Shown here one piece after another: positions 17,428-28,128 of a stretch of 64,000 bases of DNA. The position numbers were made by a program, and so were the translations under genes. The stretch is from Ferrimonas sediminum (lineage in GTDB: Bacteria; Pseudomonadota; Gammaproteobacteria; Enterobacterales; Shewanellaceae), in contig NZ_FNEM01000017.1 in assembly GCF_900100175.1 (NCBI RefSeq), forward strand, positions 38,786-102,785, in the 5' to 3' direction. The notes under the pieces are model-generated. The model was not told where the DNA came from, ran no database searches, and was given only the letters and a program-made list of their open reading frames with translations. Each line of letters begins with the position of its first letter. Position 1 is the stretch's first letter.

Positions 17428-18783
17428 TTATATAATGTTGTAGATGTCTGTTGCAATGGACAGGCTCCCGTCAGGATTGGGCCAGGCGGGCATATAGACA
17501 ATGTAGACTTCTGTTTTATTTCTAATTCGTCGGGTCAGTGGGTCACCGGATTGCAGGGCGGCTTGCACAGCATTGCGGGTTGCCCGGGGTGCCTGCTCAG
17601 ACAGGTAGGTCAATAAATGGTCGATGTTGCCGACCCGAATGCAGCCGTGACTGAGTGCCCGGTTGGCTCGCCGGAACAGCTTCCGGTTGGGGGTGTCGTG
17701 CAGGTAGATGGCGTTGCTGTTGACCAGGTTCAGGCGCGCCTTTCCCAATGCATTGTTGTTGCCGGGACGCTGGGTCAACCGGTGACTCTTTAACACCTGC
17801 TTCAGTGAAGAAACCTCGGACCAGGGCAGTTTTTGGGGGGCGTTTCGAGAACCGGACAGCAACTCGAATCCCTGGCGCTTCAGACTTTTGGGATCCCGCT
17901 GATAGGCGGGAAGCAGTTCGTTCTTAATGATGCTGTAGGGCGGTGTCCAACTGGGGTTGATGGTGATGGAGTTGAACTTGCTGTTGAATCTTGGGGTGGG
18001 GGTTTTGGGGCTGCCAACAATGACCGGTAGGGTGAGTTTCACACGATTGTCCTGCAGAACCAGTAGATTAAAGTGCGGCAGGTTAACGATGATGCTGTCC
18101 CCTTGCAGGCTGGGTGGCAGTTGCAGCCACTGGCGCAAGCTGTATTGAATGGCATCGATCCGGTGTTGTCCGCTGGCTACAACGGAACCGAGGGTCGCCG
18201 GAGTCAGGGTGCCGGTGACCTTAAGGCCGTTGATGTTTTGATAGCGTTTGAGTGCATCAATCAGGGGGGGATCCCATACCGCTCTGTTGCGCAGGTGTTC
18301 TGGCAGCACCTCACCCAACCTGGCCGCGAGCAGTCGACGCAGCAAAACCACCTCTGGATGACTCTGCCCCAGGGACAGGTCGCGGATAAGGGTTGCATCC
18401 GGCCGAGGCAGGTTTTGAAGTTTCTGCTCTGATTGAAGAGCCCGTTGCAGCAGCTTAAATGCCTGGTACTGTGGTTGGCTTTGCCGGATCCAGCTTGCCA
18501 ACTGGTCGCTGCTCTGCAGCGCATCAAATGAGCTGAGTTCGCGGCTGACTGAGCGTTGCTGCAACTGGCCTTTGAGGCTGATGAAGGCCTTTGAGGCCGC
18601 CTTGAGCTGGGCGTCACCGTATTCGGGTTGTTCAGGCAGCAGTGACAGATCTTGAAGCAGGGCAATCCAGGTTTGTGGCCACTCCAGCATGGTGCTGTCT
18701 GTCGTTGTTGATGCGGGGGTGGCGTCGACACCGGGCAACCACAGGCATCCGATCAGCATTAGCCTTGGCAGTAATCCCCTCAT
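17428..18783 (-). CDS. L,D-transpeptidase, YcbB/LdtD type
   Basis: The protein has 451 residues with a signal peptide, a helical scaffold region, a peptidoglycan-binding domain (about residues 150-210, DALKRYQNINGLKVTGTL), and a YkuD catalytic domain with HDTPNRKLFRRANRALSHGC and the IRVGN that follows. The Cys of SHGC is the nucleophile. Such enzymes make 3-3 cross-links in peptidoglycan; E. coli YcbB is longer (about 615 residues). The ATG overlaps the end of the AraC gene by 4 bases, so the two are probably translated together. Confidence 0.88.
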   Translation of the reverse strand: MRGLLPRLMLIGCLWLPGVDATPASTTTDSTMLEWPQTWIALLQDLSLLPEQPEYGDAQLKAASKAFISLKGQLQQRSVSRELSSFDALQSSDQLASWIRQSQPQYQAFKLLQRALQSEQKLQNLPRPDATLIRDLSLGQSHPEVVLLRRLLAARLGEVLPEHLRNRAVWDPPLIDALKRYQNINGLKVTGTLTPATLGSVVASGQHRIDAIQYSLRQWLQLPPSLQGDSIIVNLPHFNLLVLQDNRVKLTLPVIVGSPKTPTPRFNSKFNSITINPSWTPPYSIIKNELLPAYQRDPKSLKRQGFELLSGSRNAPQKLPWSEVSSLKQVLKSHRLTQRPGNNNALGKARLNLVNSNAIYLHDTPNRKLFRRANRALSHGCIRVGNIDHLLTYLSEQAPRATRNAVQAALQSGDPLTRRIRNKTEVYIVYMPAWPNPDGSLSIATDIYNII

Positions 18784-19571
18784 GACATGCTCTCGAATGC
18801 GATACCGTGTCGGTGGCTATGGGGATGGCGACAATCGAGATAGCGGCGGTAGGAGTTGCTGTAGTGGCCGGACTTGCCGCCTTGTTTATATTCCGATGGT
18901 GTCAGACCAAAGTGCGCTTTAAAGGCTCGGCAGAAATGAGAGGGGGTGGAGAAGCTCAATCGATAGGCGATGGCTGCGACGGTCAGCCCCTCTTCCCGGA
19001 GCAGTTCCGGCGCTGCCTCCAGACGTCGGCAGATCAGATAGTGACTGAACTTAATCCCCAACTCTTCGCGAAACAGGTGGCTGAGTCGACTGTGGCTGAT
19101 GCCGGCATTTATTGCCAGCTGTTGCAGTGTCAGCGGCTGATCAAAGGTTTTTTCGATGCGATCCAGCACCAGGCGCAGCTTGTCATGGGTGTGCCGTTGC
19201 ATGATGGTCGGGCAATGGTAGTGCTTGTTTAACTGCAGTTTGACCTCGGTGGCTTCCAGGGCCGACAGCGGGTAGGAGTAGGCCTGGGTGATGCTGTGGG
19301 TTAATGCCCAGCGCAGTGCAGGAATCGACAGTCTCGGCATCAGCAGTAACAACGGGCGGTTGGGGTACTTGAGGCGCAGTTGTTCTATGGCGAGCATCTC
19401 CTGATGGTCTTGTTGATGCATGATCACAATGCAGGGGTCATCGTTTCCGGGTAACCCGGAAACAGGGTAGACAGTCAGGCTGAGGGCGTCACTGAGCTGT
19501 GCCACCAGTTTCGCGGGACACGGTTGATCGAAATGGCATAGGGAAACCCCGGGAGAAGCGACGGTCATCAT
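18780..19571 (-). CDS. AraC-family regulator with degenerate receiver-like domain
   Basis: The protein has 263 residues. The C-terminal half (about 130-235) has the two AraC helix-turn-helix units: LTLQQLAINAGISHSRLSHL and LTVAAIAYRLSFSTPSHFCR, ending FGLTPSEYKQ. The N-terminal 120 residues look like a receiver fold, but no conserved phospho-acceptor Asp is evident. It overlaps the L,D-transpeptidase gene by 4 bases and may control it, or the tad operon just beyond. The target is inferred from position only. Confidence 0.82.
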   Translation of the reverse strand: MMTVASPGVSLCHFDQPCPAKLVAQLSDALSLTVYPVSGLPGNDDPCIVIMHQQDHQEMLAIEQLRLKYPNRPLLLLMPRLSIPALRWALTHSITQAYSYPLSALEATEVKLQLNKHYHCPTIMQRHTHDKLRLVLDRIEKTFDQPLTLQQLAINAGISHSRLSHLFREELGIKFSHYLICRRLEAAPELLREEGLTVAAIAYRLSFSTPSHFCRAFKAHFGLTPSEYKQGGKSGHYSNSYRRYLDCRHPHSHRHGIAFESMS

Positions 19572-19715
19572 CGAGTCCTTTCCTCAAATTTCATCTTTTG
19601 CCTGCTCTGAAGGCGGCCGGCTTCTGTATTAACAGCTAGTACAAAGTGCCGCAGTTGGCAAAGGGAGTGGTTGAAAATTAAGCACTCTCGAGCGTGGTTC
19701 AGAGGTGGGGAGGAG

Positions 19716-19743
19716 TGTTAGAAAGCCCGCGTGGTGCGGGCTT
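19716..19743 (-). terminator. Terminator of yciB
   Basis: The stem AAGCCCGC/GCGGGCTT is followed on the minus strand by TTTCTAAC. It lies 10 bases beyond the yciB stop codon. The T run is short. Confidence 0.55.
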
Positions 19744-19752
19744 GATGGGGTA

Positions 19753-20304
19753 TTACTTCTGTTTGTCCTGCGGCTTGAAATCTTTGGGCAGGTGCCGGTA
19801 CAGGTAGACGATGGTGCCGACCGTGAAGGCCAGGGTCATGCCCATCAGGCCAAAGACTTTAAAGTTGACCCAGACCTCTTGTGACAGGTTAAAGGCGATG
19901 TACATGTTCAAAATGCCACTGGCGATAAAAAACGCCACCCAGGCGAAGCTGGTGTTGCGCCAGACCTGATCCGGCAGTGGCATCTCTTTGCCCAGCATCG
20001 CTTTGAGCAGGGAACGTCCCATCAGTTCGCTGATCAGCAGGGCGCCGGCAAACAGGAACTGCACCACGGTGACTTTCCACTTAATGAAGGTGTCATCCCG
20101 AAGCACCATGGTCAGGGTGCCAAACACCGCTACCAGCGCAAAGGTGATCAGGTGCTGCTTTTCCACTTTCTTATACAGCAGATACAGCAGGGCGATTTGA
20201 ACCGCAGAGGCGGCTACCAGGGCGCCACTGGCCAGATAGATGTCATAGAATTTATAGACACCAAAGAAGACCAGCAGTGGCAGAAAGTCGAGTATTTGTT
20301 TCAT
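19753..20304 (-). CDS. yciB: Inner-membrane septation protein YciB/IspZ
   Basis: The product has 183 residues with five or six membrane helices and the typical YciB start [18 protein letters not shown]. Other conserved parts are [17 protein letters not shown] and [11 protein letters not shown]. YciB influences envelope and septum synthesis. I chose the ATG at 20304, which matches the family N-terminus, rather than an upstream start at 20334. It lies just downstream of the trp operon, as in other gammaproteobacteria. Confidence 0.92.
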   Translation of the reverse strand: MKQILDFLPLLVFFGVYKFYDIYLASGALVAASAVQIALLYLLYKKVEKQHLITFALVAVFGTLTMVLRDDTFIKWKVTVVQFLFAGALLISELMGRSLLKAMLGKEMPLPDQVWRNTSFAWVAFFIASGILNMYIAFNLSQEVWVNFKVFGLMGMTLAFTVGTIVYLYRHLPKDFKPQDKQK

Positions 20305-20357
20305 TGATTCTGTTTTCAGCGAGCAGGGTGCCACATTCTAACCAATCCCGGCTGGGC

Positions 20358-20388
20358 AGGAAAGGTGAACGCCCTATGGCATTCACCT
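20358..20388 (-). terminator. Possible trp operon terminator
   Basis: An 11-base stem with one mismatch (AGGTGAATGCC with GGCGTTCACCT on the minus strand) lies 22 bases after trpA and is followed by TTTCC. The weak T run makes this only a likely end point. Confidence 0.5.
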
Positions 20389-20409
20389 CTGGTCCAGAAA
20401 AGTTGAAAA

Positions 20410-21213
20410 TCAGCGGGTTGCGTCCTTCATGGCCCGGGTAAACCGGGTCAGGGCCTGGGTCAGTGCGTTGGGATCCTGCTGATGCTTGGCGATCAGTTTA
20501 ACCGTAGCGCTGCCGGAGATGGCGCCGGCGGCGCCGGCGGCGATGGCGTCCTTAACCTGTTGGGGCTCGGAGATGCCAAAGCCGAGAATGGCTGGAGGCG
20601 CCTGAAATCGCTTCAAGGTGTCCAGCAGTGGCCCCACCGGTTTACCGGCCTTGGATTCGGTGCCGGTTACCCCCGCCCGTGACAGCAGGTAGGTGTAGCC
20701 TTCGCCCTGTTCGGCCACGGCTTTGAGGGTGGCTTCATCGCCGTTTGGCGGAGCGACGAAGATCGGGGCGATGCCATGGCGGCGGGCGGCGTCGGCAAAC
20801 TCTGCGCTCTCTTCCACCGGCACATCGGCCACCAGCACGGAATCGACCCCGGCGTCCCGGCAGCGCTGGTAAAAGGCATCCAGTCCCGGAGAGAACACCA
20901 GGTTGGCGTACACCAGCAGGCCGATGGGCAGTTGCGGGTAGCGGCGGCGAACCTCGGTCAACATCTCGAAGCACAGGGCCGGGGTGGTGCCGGCATTGAG
21001 TGCCCGCACCGTGGCGTCCTGAATGGTGGGGCCGTCGGCCAAGGGATCGGAGAAGGGGATTCCCAGTTCCAGGGCATCGGCGCCACCGGCCACCAGGGCA
21101 TCGATAATGGCCAGGGTCATTCCGGGCTCAGGATCCCCAAGGGTCACGAAGGGAACAAAGGCGCCCTCGCCCTTGTGGGCCAGGGTCTCAAAAAGGGTGT
21201 GGTAACGGCTCAC
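20410..21213 (-). CDS. trpA: Tryptophan synthase alpha chain
   Basis: The 267-residue protein has the TrpA catalytic motifs [18 protein letters not shown] (with the acid Asp) and FVTLGDP, plus [10 protein letters not shown] and [10 protein letters not shown] in the phosphate site. It cleaves indole-3-glycerol phosphate and passes indole to TrpB. Its start overlaps the trpB stop by 4 bases. It is the last gene of the operon. Confidence 0.97.
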   Translation of the reverse strand: MSRYHTLFETLAHKGEGAFVPFVTLGDPEPGMTLAIIDALVAGGADALELGIPFSDPLADGPTIQDATVRALNAGTTPALCFEMLTEVRRRYPQLPIGLLVYANLVFSPGLDAFYQRCRDAGVDSVLVADVPVEESAEFADAARRHGIAPIFVAPPNGDEATLKAVAEQGEGYTYLLSRAGVTGTESKAGKPVGPLLDTLKRFQAPPAILGFGISEPQQVKDAIAAGAAGAISGSATVKLIAKHQQDPNALTQALTRFTRAMKDATR

Positions 21214-22397
21214 AACTTGCCCTCCTGCTGCAGAATTTCGTGTACGGTGAAGATGTCTTTGTCGCCTCGCCCGGACAGGTTTACGACCATCAGGGTGTCG
21301 TCGGTGGCCTCGAGGGCCAGCTTGTGGGCCATGGCCAGGGCGTGGGCCGATTCCAGTGCCGGAATGATCCCCTCGCTGCTGGCCAGTTTCTGAAACGCCT
21401 CCAGCGCTTCATCATCGGTGATCGACAGGTAGCTGGCTCGGCCGGTGGCGGCCAAGTGGGCGTGCTGTGGTCCCACCGAGGGGAAGTCCAGTCCGGCAGA
21501 CACCGAGTAGGACTCCTCGATCTGGCCATGCTCGTTTTGCATCATTGGTGCTTTCATGCCGAAAAAGATGCCGGTGGTGCCATGGGCTAGCGGGGCGCCA
21601 TGTTCGCCACTTTCGATGCCTTTGCCTGCTGGTTCGACGCCAATCAGCGCTACTTCTTTGTCGTCAATAAAGTCGGCAAACATGCCGATGGCGTTGGAGC
21701 CGCCGCCGACGCAGGCGATGACGGTGTCTGGCAACCGGCCCTCTCTCTCCATCAGCTGCTGTTTGGTTTCCTCGCCAATCATCTTCTGGAACTCGCGGAC
21801 GATGGTGGGGAAGGGGTGGGGACCGGCGGCGGTACCCAGCAGGTAGTGGGCATGGTCGTAGTTGGCGGACCAGTCCCGCATCGCTTCGTTACAGGCGTCT
21901 TTGAGCGTCGCCGAGCCGGCATGCACCGGGATGACCTCGGCGCCCATCAGCCGCATGCGGAATACGTTGGGGCTTTGACGCTCCACGTCTTTGGCGCCCA
22001 TGTACACCCGGCATTTCAGTCCCAGCAGGGCACAGGCCAGGGCGGTGGCGACCCCATGCTGACCGGCGCCGGTTTCGGCGATGATCTCGGTTTTGCCCAT
22101 CCGCTTTGCCAGCAGCGCCTGACCCAGCACCTGGTTGGTTTTGTGGGCGCCACCGTGGAGCAGATCCTCCCGCTTCAGGTAGATCTTCACCTTTGGGTTG
22201 GGGCTGAAGTTGCGGGTCAGGGTCAGCGCTGTCGGCCGCCCGGCGTAGTTTTTCAGCAGATCCATAAACTCACGTTGAAAGTCGGGATCCTGCTGGGCGT
22301 CGACGAACGCCTGTTCCAGCTGCTTAAGGGCTGGCATCAGAATCTGCGGCACGTACATGCCGCCGTATTCGCCAAAGTAGGGGTTGAGAATGGTCAT
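21210..22397 (-). CDS. trpB: Tryptophan synthase beta chain
   Basis: This PLP enzyme has 395 residues. The Schiff-base Lys lies in [17 protein letters not shown], and the PLP phosphate loop is [12 protein letters not shown]. It joins indole to serine in the alpha2-beta2 complex with TrpA. It is 20 bases after trpCF in the same operon. Confidence 0.98.
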   Translation of the reverse strand: MTILNPYFGEYGGMYVPQILMPALKQLEQAFVDAQQDPDFQREFMDLLKNYAGRPTALTLTRNFSPNPKVKIYLKREDLLHGGAHKTNQVLGQALLAKRMGKTEIIAETGAGQHGVATALACALLGLKCRVYMGAKDVERQSPNVFRMRLMGAEVIPVHAGSATLKDACNEAMRDWSANYDHAHYLLGTAAGPHPFPTIVREFQKMIGEETKQQLMEREGRLPDTVIACVGGGSNAIGMFADFIDDKEVALIGVEPAGKGIESGEHGAPLAHGTTGIFFGMKAPMMQNEHGQIEESYSVSAGLDFPSVGPQHAHLAATGRASYLSITDDEALEAFQKLASSEGIIPALESAHALAMAHKLALEATDDTLMVVNLSGRGDKDIFTVHEILQQEGKL

Positions 22398-22417
22398 GAT
22401 TTCCTTAAGCCTCTTCG

Positions 22418-23770
22418 TTAGTACTGTCGCAGGCGGGCAAATGCCAGCGACACTTTGTCCGGGTGTTTGATGCCGGGAGCCGATTCCAGTCCGGAGTTCA
22501 GATCCAGACCGAGAAATCCGGCCGATACGGCCTGTTGTACGTTATCCGGGGTCAGGCCTCCGGCCAGCATGGCGTTGCGGCGTTCGCTGCCGACCTGCTG
22601 CCAGTCGAAGGTTTCACCGGTGCCGCCAAAACGGCCGTTGCTGGCAGAGTCAAACAGCAGCCGGTCGGCATTGTCGACCCGGTTGCTGCCATCGGGCTTA
22701 ACCGCCTTCCAGATTTCGGTGTCAGGCAGCAGCTGTCGCAGTGCCGTCAGATAGTGGTCATCTTCACTGCCGTGCAGCTGCACTGCACTCAGTTTCAGGG
22801 AGTGTGCCAGCCGGGCGACCTCGTCGACCTGCTGATTCACGAACACGCCGACGAACTTGAGGTTGGCGCTGTCACAGATCGCTCTGGCCTGAGCTTCGCT
22901 GACGCAGCGGGGGGACTTGGCGGCGAAAATCAGGCCGCCATGGACGGCGCCGGCGGTCGCCGCGTGACGGGCGTCTTCGGGCCGGGTCAGGCCACAGACT
23001 TTATTATTGCCGAAGATCAGGGTGCGACAGGCCAGATCGATGTCGGCCTGGGCGGTGAGGCTACTGCCCACCAGGAAGCCGTCGGCATGGGGGGCCAGCC
23101 GGCGTACTTGCTGGTGGGTTTCGATGCCGGACTCGCTGATCACCACCCGGTCGACGGGGATCTGAGCCGCCAGTCGCTCGGTGGTGGCCAGATCGATGGA
23201 CAGATCCCGCAGGTCGCGATTGTTGATGCCGATGATGCGGGCATCGAGGGCCAGGGCTCGCTCCAACTCCTGTTGGTTGCTGACTTCGGTCAGAATATCC
23301 AGACCCAGTGCATCGGCTTCGTCGGCCAGGGCGCGGTAGGCCTTGTCGTCCAGCACTGACAGCATCAACAGGGCCGCATCGGCGCCCATGTGGCGTGCCA
23401 GTCGCAGTTGACGGGCGTCGATGATGAAGTCTTTGCACAGCAGCGGCAGGTCGACCGCCTGCCGAATCGCCTGCAGGTAGTCGAAATCGCCCTGAAAGAA
23501 CTGTTCGTCGGTCAACACCGAGATCGCTGCCGCATAGGGCTGATACAGGGTGGCGATGGCAACCGGATCGAACTCTTTCCGAATCAGCCCTTTGGAGGGG
23601 CTGGCCTTTTTGCACTCGAGAATGAAGCCGGCATTGCCGCCCTTGAGCGCCTTAAACAGGGAGCGCTCACTCTTGGGGGCCCGGAGAGTGAGTAACTCGC
23701 CGTAGCGCTGGGACAGCGCCTCAATGTGGGCGGCTTTGGTGGCGACAATGGTGTCGAGAATGGTACTCAT
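22418..23770 (-). CDS. trpCF: Bifunctional indole-3-glycerol phosphate synthase / phosphoribosylanthranilate isomerase
   Basis: The 450-residue fusion has a TrpC domain (about 1-250, [16 protein letters not shown] and LLCKDFIID) and a TrpF domain (about 255-450, [15 protein letters not shown] and [15 protein letters not shown]). The fused form is the rule in enteric and related gammaproteobacteria. It carries out two consecutive steps of tryptophan synthesis. The start is 3 bases after trpD. Confidence 0.97.
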   Translation of the reverse strand: MSTILDTIVATKAAHIEALSQRYGELLTLRAPKSERSLFKALKGGNAGFILECKKASPSKGLIRKEFDPVAIATLYQPYAAAISVLTDEQFFQGDFDYLQAIRQAVDLPLLCKDFIIDARQLRLARHMGADAALLMLSVLDDKAYRALADEADALGLDILTEVSNQQELERALALDARIIGINNRDLRDLSIDLATTERLAAQIPVDRVVISESGIETHQQVRRLAPHADGFLVGSSLTAQADIDLACRTLIFGNNKVCGLTRPEDARHAATAGAVHGGLIFAAKSPRCVSEAQARAICDSANLKFVGVFVNQQVDEVARLAHSLKLSAVQLHGSEDDHYLTALRQLLPDTEIWKAVKPDGSNRVDNADRLLFDSASNGRFGGTGETFDWQQVGSERRNAMLAGGLTPDNVQQAVSAGFLGLDLNSGLESAPGIKHPDKVSLAFARLRQY

Positions 23771-23773
23771 CGG

Positions 23774-24796
23774 TTACAGCTCCGGTTCCTGATTGCTCAT
23801 CTCGGCGAAGTCCTGCATCAGCCGCAGGGGTTTGCCGCTGTTCATGGTGGTAAATGCCAGTTCGGTGCCGCTGGCCAGGTTGTCGACCTTGCCGGCCAGG
23901 TACAGGCCGGCACCGGCGTTGACCGCCACCGCGCTGCGCTGGGCATCGGTGCCGCCGCCGCTGAGTATCGCCTGGCTGATGGCGTGATTTTCGGCCGGGT
24001 TGCCTCCCTTGATGGCATCGATGTGATGATGGCTGACGCCCAGATCCGCCGGAGTGTATTGGCGCTGAATCAGCTGGCCCTGATTGAGTTCTACCGCATG
24101 GGTCTCGCCATGGATGGCGATTTCATCCAGGCCCAGGCCGTGCACGACCAGCGCCCGTTTGACGCCGAGGGCGGCGATGGCTTCGGCGATGGGCTGCACC
24201 AGTTCCGGGCTGTAGACCCCCAGCAGCATCTGGTTGGGGCGTGCCGGATTGATGAGCGGCCCCAGTATATTAAACAGGGTGCGGGTCCTCAGCGCCTGGC
24301 GCACCGGCATGGCGTGGCGGATGCCGCCGTGATAATGCGGCGCGAACAGGAAGGTGACCCCCAGTTGCTCCAGGCAGCGGGCTGACTGCTGCGGGCTCAT
24401 GGTCAGGTTGACGCCGAACTGGGTCAACAGATCGGAAGCGCCGGACTGGCTGGAGACGCTGCGGTTGCCGTGTTTGGCAATGCGGGCTCCGGCGGCGGCG
24501 GCGACAAAAATTGAGGTGGTGGAGATGTTAATGGTGTTGGCCCCATCCCCGCCGGTGCCGACGATGTCCAGCAGATCTCCCTGAGGGCGGGGAAACGGGG
24601 TGGCGGCGGCGCGCAGGGCACTGGCGGCACCGGTGATCTCGTCGACGGTTTCGCCGCGCATCTTCATGGCAGTGAGAATCCCCGCCAGTTCGATCTGGCC
24701 CACTTCTCCGGCCATGATTTGGGCGAATAGCTGCTGGCTCTGGGTATGGGAGAGCGCTTGGCCATCCATTACGGTGGCCATCAATTCGGTTAGCAT
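23774..24796 (-). CDS. trpD: Anthranilate phosphoribosyltransferase
   Basis: The 340-residue protein has the TrpD glycine loop [19 protein letters not shown] and the following [17 protein letters not shown], which bind PRPP. Here TrpD is separate from TrpG, unlike E. coli where both are fused. It overlaps trpG by 7 bases. Confidence 0.97.
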   Translation of the reverse strand: MLTELMATVMDGQALSHTQSQQLFAQIMAGEVGQIELAGILTAMKMRGETVDEITGAASALRAAATPFPRPQGDLLDIVGTGGDGANTINISTTSIFVAAAAGARIAKHGNRSVSSQSGASDLLTQFGVNLTMSPQQSARCLEQLGVTFLFAPHYHGGIRHAMPVRQALRTRTLFNILGPLINPARPNQMLLGVYSPELVQPIAEAIAALGVKRALVVHGLGLDEIAIHGETHAVELNQGQLIQRQYTPADLGVSHHHIDAIKGGNPAENHAISQAILSGGGTDAQRSAVAVNAGAGLYLAGKVDNLASGTELAFTTMNSGKPLRLMQDFAEMSNQEPEL

Positions 24797-25386
24797 AACG
24801 GGCTCTCCTCGGTGAGTAAGTTCAGGGTTCGGGTTAACAGCTCGCTGCCATCCTGAGTAAGGATGGACTCGGGGTGGAACTGAAAGCCAACGGCGCGGTG
24901 CTGGTTGTGGACCACGGCCATGGCCATGTCACCGACCTGGGCCGGCACCGTCAGGCACTCGGGTACTTGATGGGCCACCAGGCTGTGGTAGCGGGCCACC
25001 GGCAGCGGGTTGTGCATGCCGGCAAACAGCGGGCCATTGTCGTGACTCATGGGGCTGGCTTTGCCGTGCATTACCTCGCCGGCAAAGCCGACCTTGCCGC
25101 CATAGTGTTCAATCAGGGCCTGGTGGCCGAGACAGATTCCGAGAATAGGCAGCTTGCCCGCCACTAAAGACAGCAGGGTCATCATGCAGCCGGCCTCGGC
25201 CGGGGCGCCGGGGCCGGGGCTCAAGACCAGCACCGCATTGTGGTGCTGTTTGAGCAGGGTGTCGGCCAGAATGTGGGCATCGATGTCGTTGCGGTATACG
25301 GTCACCGGGTGGCCCAGGGTGCGAAACTGATCCACCAGATTCCAGGTAAAGGAATCGAAGTTATCCAGCAGGATGATGGGGGTCAT
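24790..25386 (-). CDS. trpG: Anthranilate synthase component II (glutamine amidotransferase)
   Basis: The 198-residue class I amidotransferase has the nucleophile Cys in [17 protein letters not shown] and the catalytic His and Glu in [11 protein letters not shown]. The start matches [13 protein letters not shown] family sequences. It supplies ammonia to TrpE. It overlaps trpE by 4 bases. Confidence 0.97.
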   Translation of the reverse strand: MTPIILLDNFDSFTWNLVDQFRTLGHPVTVYRNDIDAHILADTLLKQHHNAVLVLSPGPGAPAEAGCMMTLLSLVAGKLPILGICLGHQALIEHYGGKVGFAGEVMHGKASPMSHDNGPLFAGMHNPLPVARYHSLVAHQVPECLTVPAQVGDMAMAVVHNQHRAVGFQFHPESILTQDGSELLTRTLNLLTEESPLC

Positions 25387-26936
25387 AGGGTACCTCCGAT
25401 GGCGCGAATTACCGCCATGGCCTTGTTGCAGGTTTCGTCCGCCTCCGACTGCGGGTCGGAGTCGAACACCACGCCGGCACCAGCCTGGACATGGGCGGTG
25501 CCGTCGTTGACCAGGGCCGAGCGGATCACGATGCAGGTGTCCATGTCGCCACGGCCATTGAGGTAGCCGACCGCACCGCCGTAACTGCCGCGACGCTCCC
25601 CTTCGGCCTGGCGCAGCAGTTGGGCGGCCCGCACCTTGGGGGCGCCGGTGAGGGTGCCCATGTTCATGCAGGCCTGGTAGGCGTGCAGGGCATCCAGATC
25701 GGTGCGCAGCTGGCCGGTGACTCGCGACACCAGGTGCATCACATGGCTGTAGCGGTCGACCTTCAGCAGTTCGGGGATCTGGCGGCTGCCGGGCTGGCTG
25801 ATGCGGGCGATGTCATTGCGGGCCAGATCCACCAGCATCATGTGCTCGGCGGTTTCTTTTTGATCCTGGCGCAGCCCCAGTTCGATGCGGGCGTCGAGAT
25901 CATGGTCCAGTTCACCACCGGGCTTGCGGCCCCGCTTTCGAGTGCCGGCGATGGGGTAGATCTCCACCTGGTTGCTGTCGGCACTGTATTTCAGTGCGCT
26001 TTCCGGCGAGGCGCCGAACAGGGTGAAGTTGGCGTCCTGTAGCACAAACATATAGGGGCTGGGGTTGTCCCGGCGCAGGCGGGCGTAGGCTTCCAGCGGT
26101 TTGGGGCAGGGCAGGGAGAAGCGTCGGGCGGGCACCACCTGAAAGATGTCGCCGGCACGAATGTGCTGCTTCAGTTGCACGACCTTGGCACGGAAGTCGG
26201 CGTCGTCCTGGTTGACGCTGACCGGGGCGTCTGGTGCCGGGGTCAGTGCATCGTTACCATCAAACTTATCGATCTGATGGGCCAGGTCGGCCAGGCGCTG
26301 ACTCAGATGATGGTGGTAGCGTTCACTGTATTCACCGCCCTGAAGGGCACCCACCAGCCGCGCCGTACGGCGAATGTGGTCGATAACCAGGGTGGTCTCG
26401 GCCAGGTAGAACAGAAAGTCCGGGCAGTTGTTGGGGCTGTCGCTGACCTCGGGCAGAGGTTCGACGCTGGCCACCAGGTCAAAGGCGAAGGCTCCGGCCA
26501 GCAACAGCGACTGGGCACAGGCGTCGTCGTCTTTGATGCTCTGCTGAATCAGCCGCAGCACCGACAGCGGCGACGGCGCCTTGAGCCGGCTGTCTTCATC
26601 CAGATCCCGGGGGGGCTCTGGTACTGTCAGGCACAGCGTGCCCCGCTGCAGCCGGGGTGAAAACGCCGCCAGACGTTCGCTGAGCAGCGGAATCAGGCTT
26701 TCGCCATTGAGGGTCAGTGGCTCACAGCGCACCTGGCGGCCATTGCATTCGATGCGCAGGGCGGCATCGATCATCAGCAGGCTCTGGGTCCCAGCCTTGG
26801 TATCGACCTCGGCAGATTCCAGCAGCATGCTGTTGGCCTTGTCACCACACAGGGCCTGAAACAGTGCCGCCGGTTGATGCTGATAGCGACAGGTCAGGGT
26901 CAGGGTGTGGCTGTGACCCGGCTGCAGTTCGGTCAT
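25383..26936 (-). CDS. trpE: Anthranilate synthase component I
   Basis: The 517-residue protein has the chorismate-binding domain in its C-terminal half: [38 protein letters not shown] and [11 protein letters not shown], all conserved. The N-terminal region carries the LLESAEVD motif, which in TrpE is part of the Trp feedback site. It lies two bases downstream of the DAHP synthase gene. Confidence 0.97.
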   Translation of the reverse strand: MTELQPGHSHTLTLTCRYQHQPAALFQALCGDKANSMLLESAEVDTKAGTQSLLMIDAALRIECNGRQVRCEPLTLNGESLIPLLSERLAAFSPRLQRGTLCLTVPEPPRDLDEDSRLKAPSPLSVLRLIQQSIKDDDACAQSLLLAGAFAFDLVASVEPLPEVSDSPNNCPDFLFYLAETTLVIDHIRRTARLVGALQGGEYSERYHHHLSQRLADLAHQIDKFDGNDALTPAPDAPVSVNQDDADFRAKVVQLKQHIRAGDIFQVVPARRFSLPCPKPLEAYARLRRDNPSPYMFVLQDANFTLFGASPESALKYSADSNQVEIYPIAGTRKRGRKPGGELDHDLDARIELGLRQDQKETAEHMMLVDLARNDIARISQPGSRQIPELLKVDRYSHVMHLVSRVTGQLRTDLDALHAYQACMNMGTLTGAPKVRAAQLLRQAEGERRGSYGGAVGYLNGRGDMDTCIVIRSALVNDGTAHVQAGAGVVFDSDPQSEADETCNKAMAVIRAIGGTL

Positions 26937-26938
26937 GA

Positions 26939-27952
26939 TTACAGTCTCCTTCCGGCGGCTTCGACAAAGGGCTTCAATGAGCTCATTAAATCATCAAATT
27001 GCTGCGGGTCTAAGTTTTGGTGTCCATCGGACAGCGCTTCGGCCGGATTGGTGTGGGTTTCGACGATGATGCCGTCGGCGCCTACCGCTGCTGCTGCCCG
27101 GGCCAGCGGGATCACCAACTCTCTGACGCCGGTGCCATGGCTGGGATCCACCAGTACCGGCAGGTGGGTTTTCTGCTTCAGGTAGGCCACGGCGTTGAGG
27201 TCGAGAGTATTGCGAGTGGCCGTCTCAAAGGTGCGGATGCCGCGCTCACACAGAATCACGTTGGGGTTGCCGGCGTTGACGATGTACTCGGCGGCCAGCA
27301 GTAACTCTTCGATGGTAGCGCTCATGCCCCGTTTGAGCAGCACCGGCTTGTCCAGCTTGCCCACCGCCTCCAGCAGGCGGAAGTTCTGCATGTTGCGGGC
27401 TCCGATCTGCAGGCAGTCGACGTATTGGGCCATCAGGGGCGCGTCGTTGGCGTCCACCACCTCGGAGATGGTTGGCAGGCCGGTACGCTCGCTGGTGGCT
27501 TTAAGAATCTTCAGCCCCTCCTCCCCCAGGCCCTGGAAACTGTAGGGGCTGCTGCGGGGTTTGTAGGCCCCGCCGCGAATGCCGGCAACGGGGTGGGTAC
27601 ACAGGTAATCGGCGATGTCGTCCAGTTGCTGTTGGCTTTCGACCGCACAGGGACCGGCGATGACGGTAAAGGTTTCACCGCCTACGGCATGGGGGCCAAT
27701 CTTAACCCGGGTATCGATGGGGTAGAGCTCGCGACTGACCAGTTTGTAGGAGGACAGGATCGGCTTAATCTGATCCACCAACGGGTGGCTGTTCAGGTGT
27801 AAGGATTGCAGTACACGCTCGTCACCGATGGCGCCGATAACGGTGCGCTCTACGCCGGGCATGTACAGTGGCTTGAGGCCTTTTTGCTCGATTTGCCGAA
27901 GCAGCTTTTGCGCTTCTTCTTTGCTGGCATGAGGTTTTAAGATAATGATCAT
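26939..27952 (-). CDS. DAHP synthase, type I-beta with ferredoxin-like domain
   Basis: This 337-residue enzyme makes the first shikimate-pathway compound from PEP and erythrose 4-phosphate. Residues 1-75 form the small ferredoxin-like regulatory domain (MIIILKPHASKEEAQKLL) known from Thermotoga AroG; the barrel follows with IAGPCAVESQQQL, GGAYKPRSSPYSFQG and LVDPSHGTG. It differs from the AroFGH-type enzyme also present at 53.7 kb. As the first structural gene of the trp operon, behind the Trp attenuator, it probably serves as the tryptophan-responsive isoenzyme, a role AroH has in E. coli. Confidence 0.92.
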   Translation of the reverse strand: MIIILKPHASKEEAQKLLRQIEQKGLKPLYMPGVERTVIGAIGDERVLQSLHLNSHPLVDQIKPILSSYKLVSRELYPIDTRVKIGPHAVGGETFTVIAGPCAVESQQQLDDIADYLCTHPVAGIRGGAYKPRSSPYSFQGLGEEGLKILKATSERTGLPTISEVVDANDAPLMAQYVDCLQIGARNMQNFRLLEAVGKLDKPVLLKRGMSATIEELLLAAEYIVNAGNPNVILCERGIRTFETATRNTLDLNAVAYLKQKTHLPVLVDPSHGTGVRELVIPLARAAAAVGADGIIVETHTNPAEALSDGHQNLDPQQFDDLMSSLKPFVEAAGRRL

Positions 27953-27976
27953 GTTTAGATTCTCGTCAAAAAGGTA

Positions 27977-28010
27977 TAAAAAAACCCGCTTCGGTTAAAA
28001 AGCGGGTTTT
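27977..28010 (-). terminator. trp operon attenuator
   Basis: The stem AAAACCCGCTT/AAGCGGGTTTT has an eight-base loop and is followed by seven T on the minus strand. It lies between the Trp-rich leader peptide gene and the first structural gene, as expected for transcription attenuation. Confidence 0.92.
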
Positions 28011-28032
28011 TGATGTTTGGTTTGTGCTCTTT

Positions 28033-28128
28033 TTATTCAGGCACAGGCCACCGTACACCCCGCTTGGTTGGGATGCGCCACCACCACTGAGTGGTGTGAG
28101 CTGAGGTGAAGGTGGAAGCCTGAGTCAT
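28033..28128 (-). CDS. trpL: trp leader peptide
   Basis: This small gene of 31 codons is too short for routine gene calling. It encodes MTQASTFTSAHTTQWWWRIP and eleven further residues, with three adjacent Trp codons at positions 15-17 and one more at 27. The TAA stop lies 23 bases before the attenuator hairpin. When charged tRNA-Trp is low, ribosome stalling at the WWW should stop the terminator from forming. No strong ribosome site is evident, only GGA 9 bases upstream. Confidence 0.9.
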   Translation of the reverse strand: MTQASTFTSAHTTQWWWRIPTKRGVRWPVPE

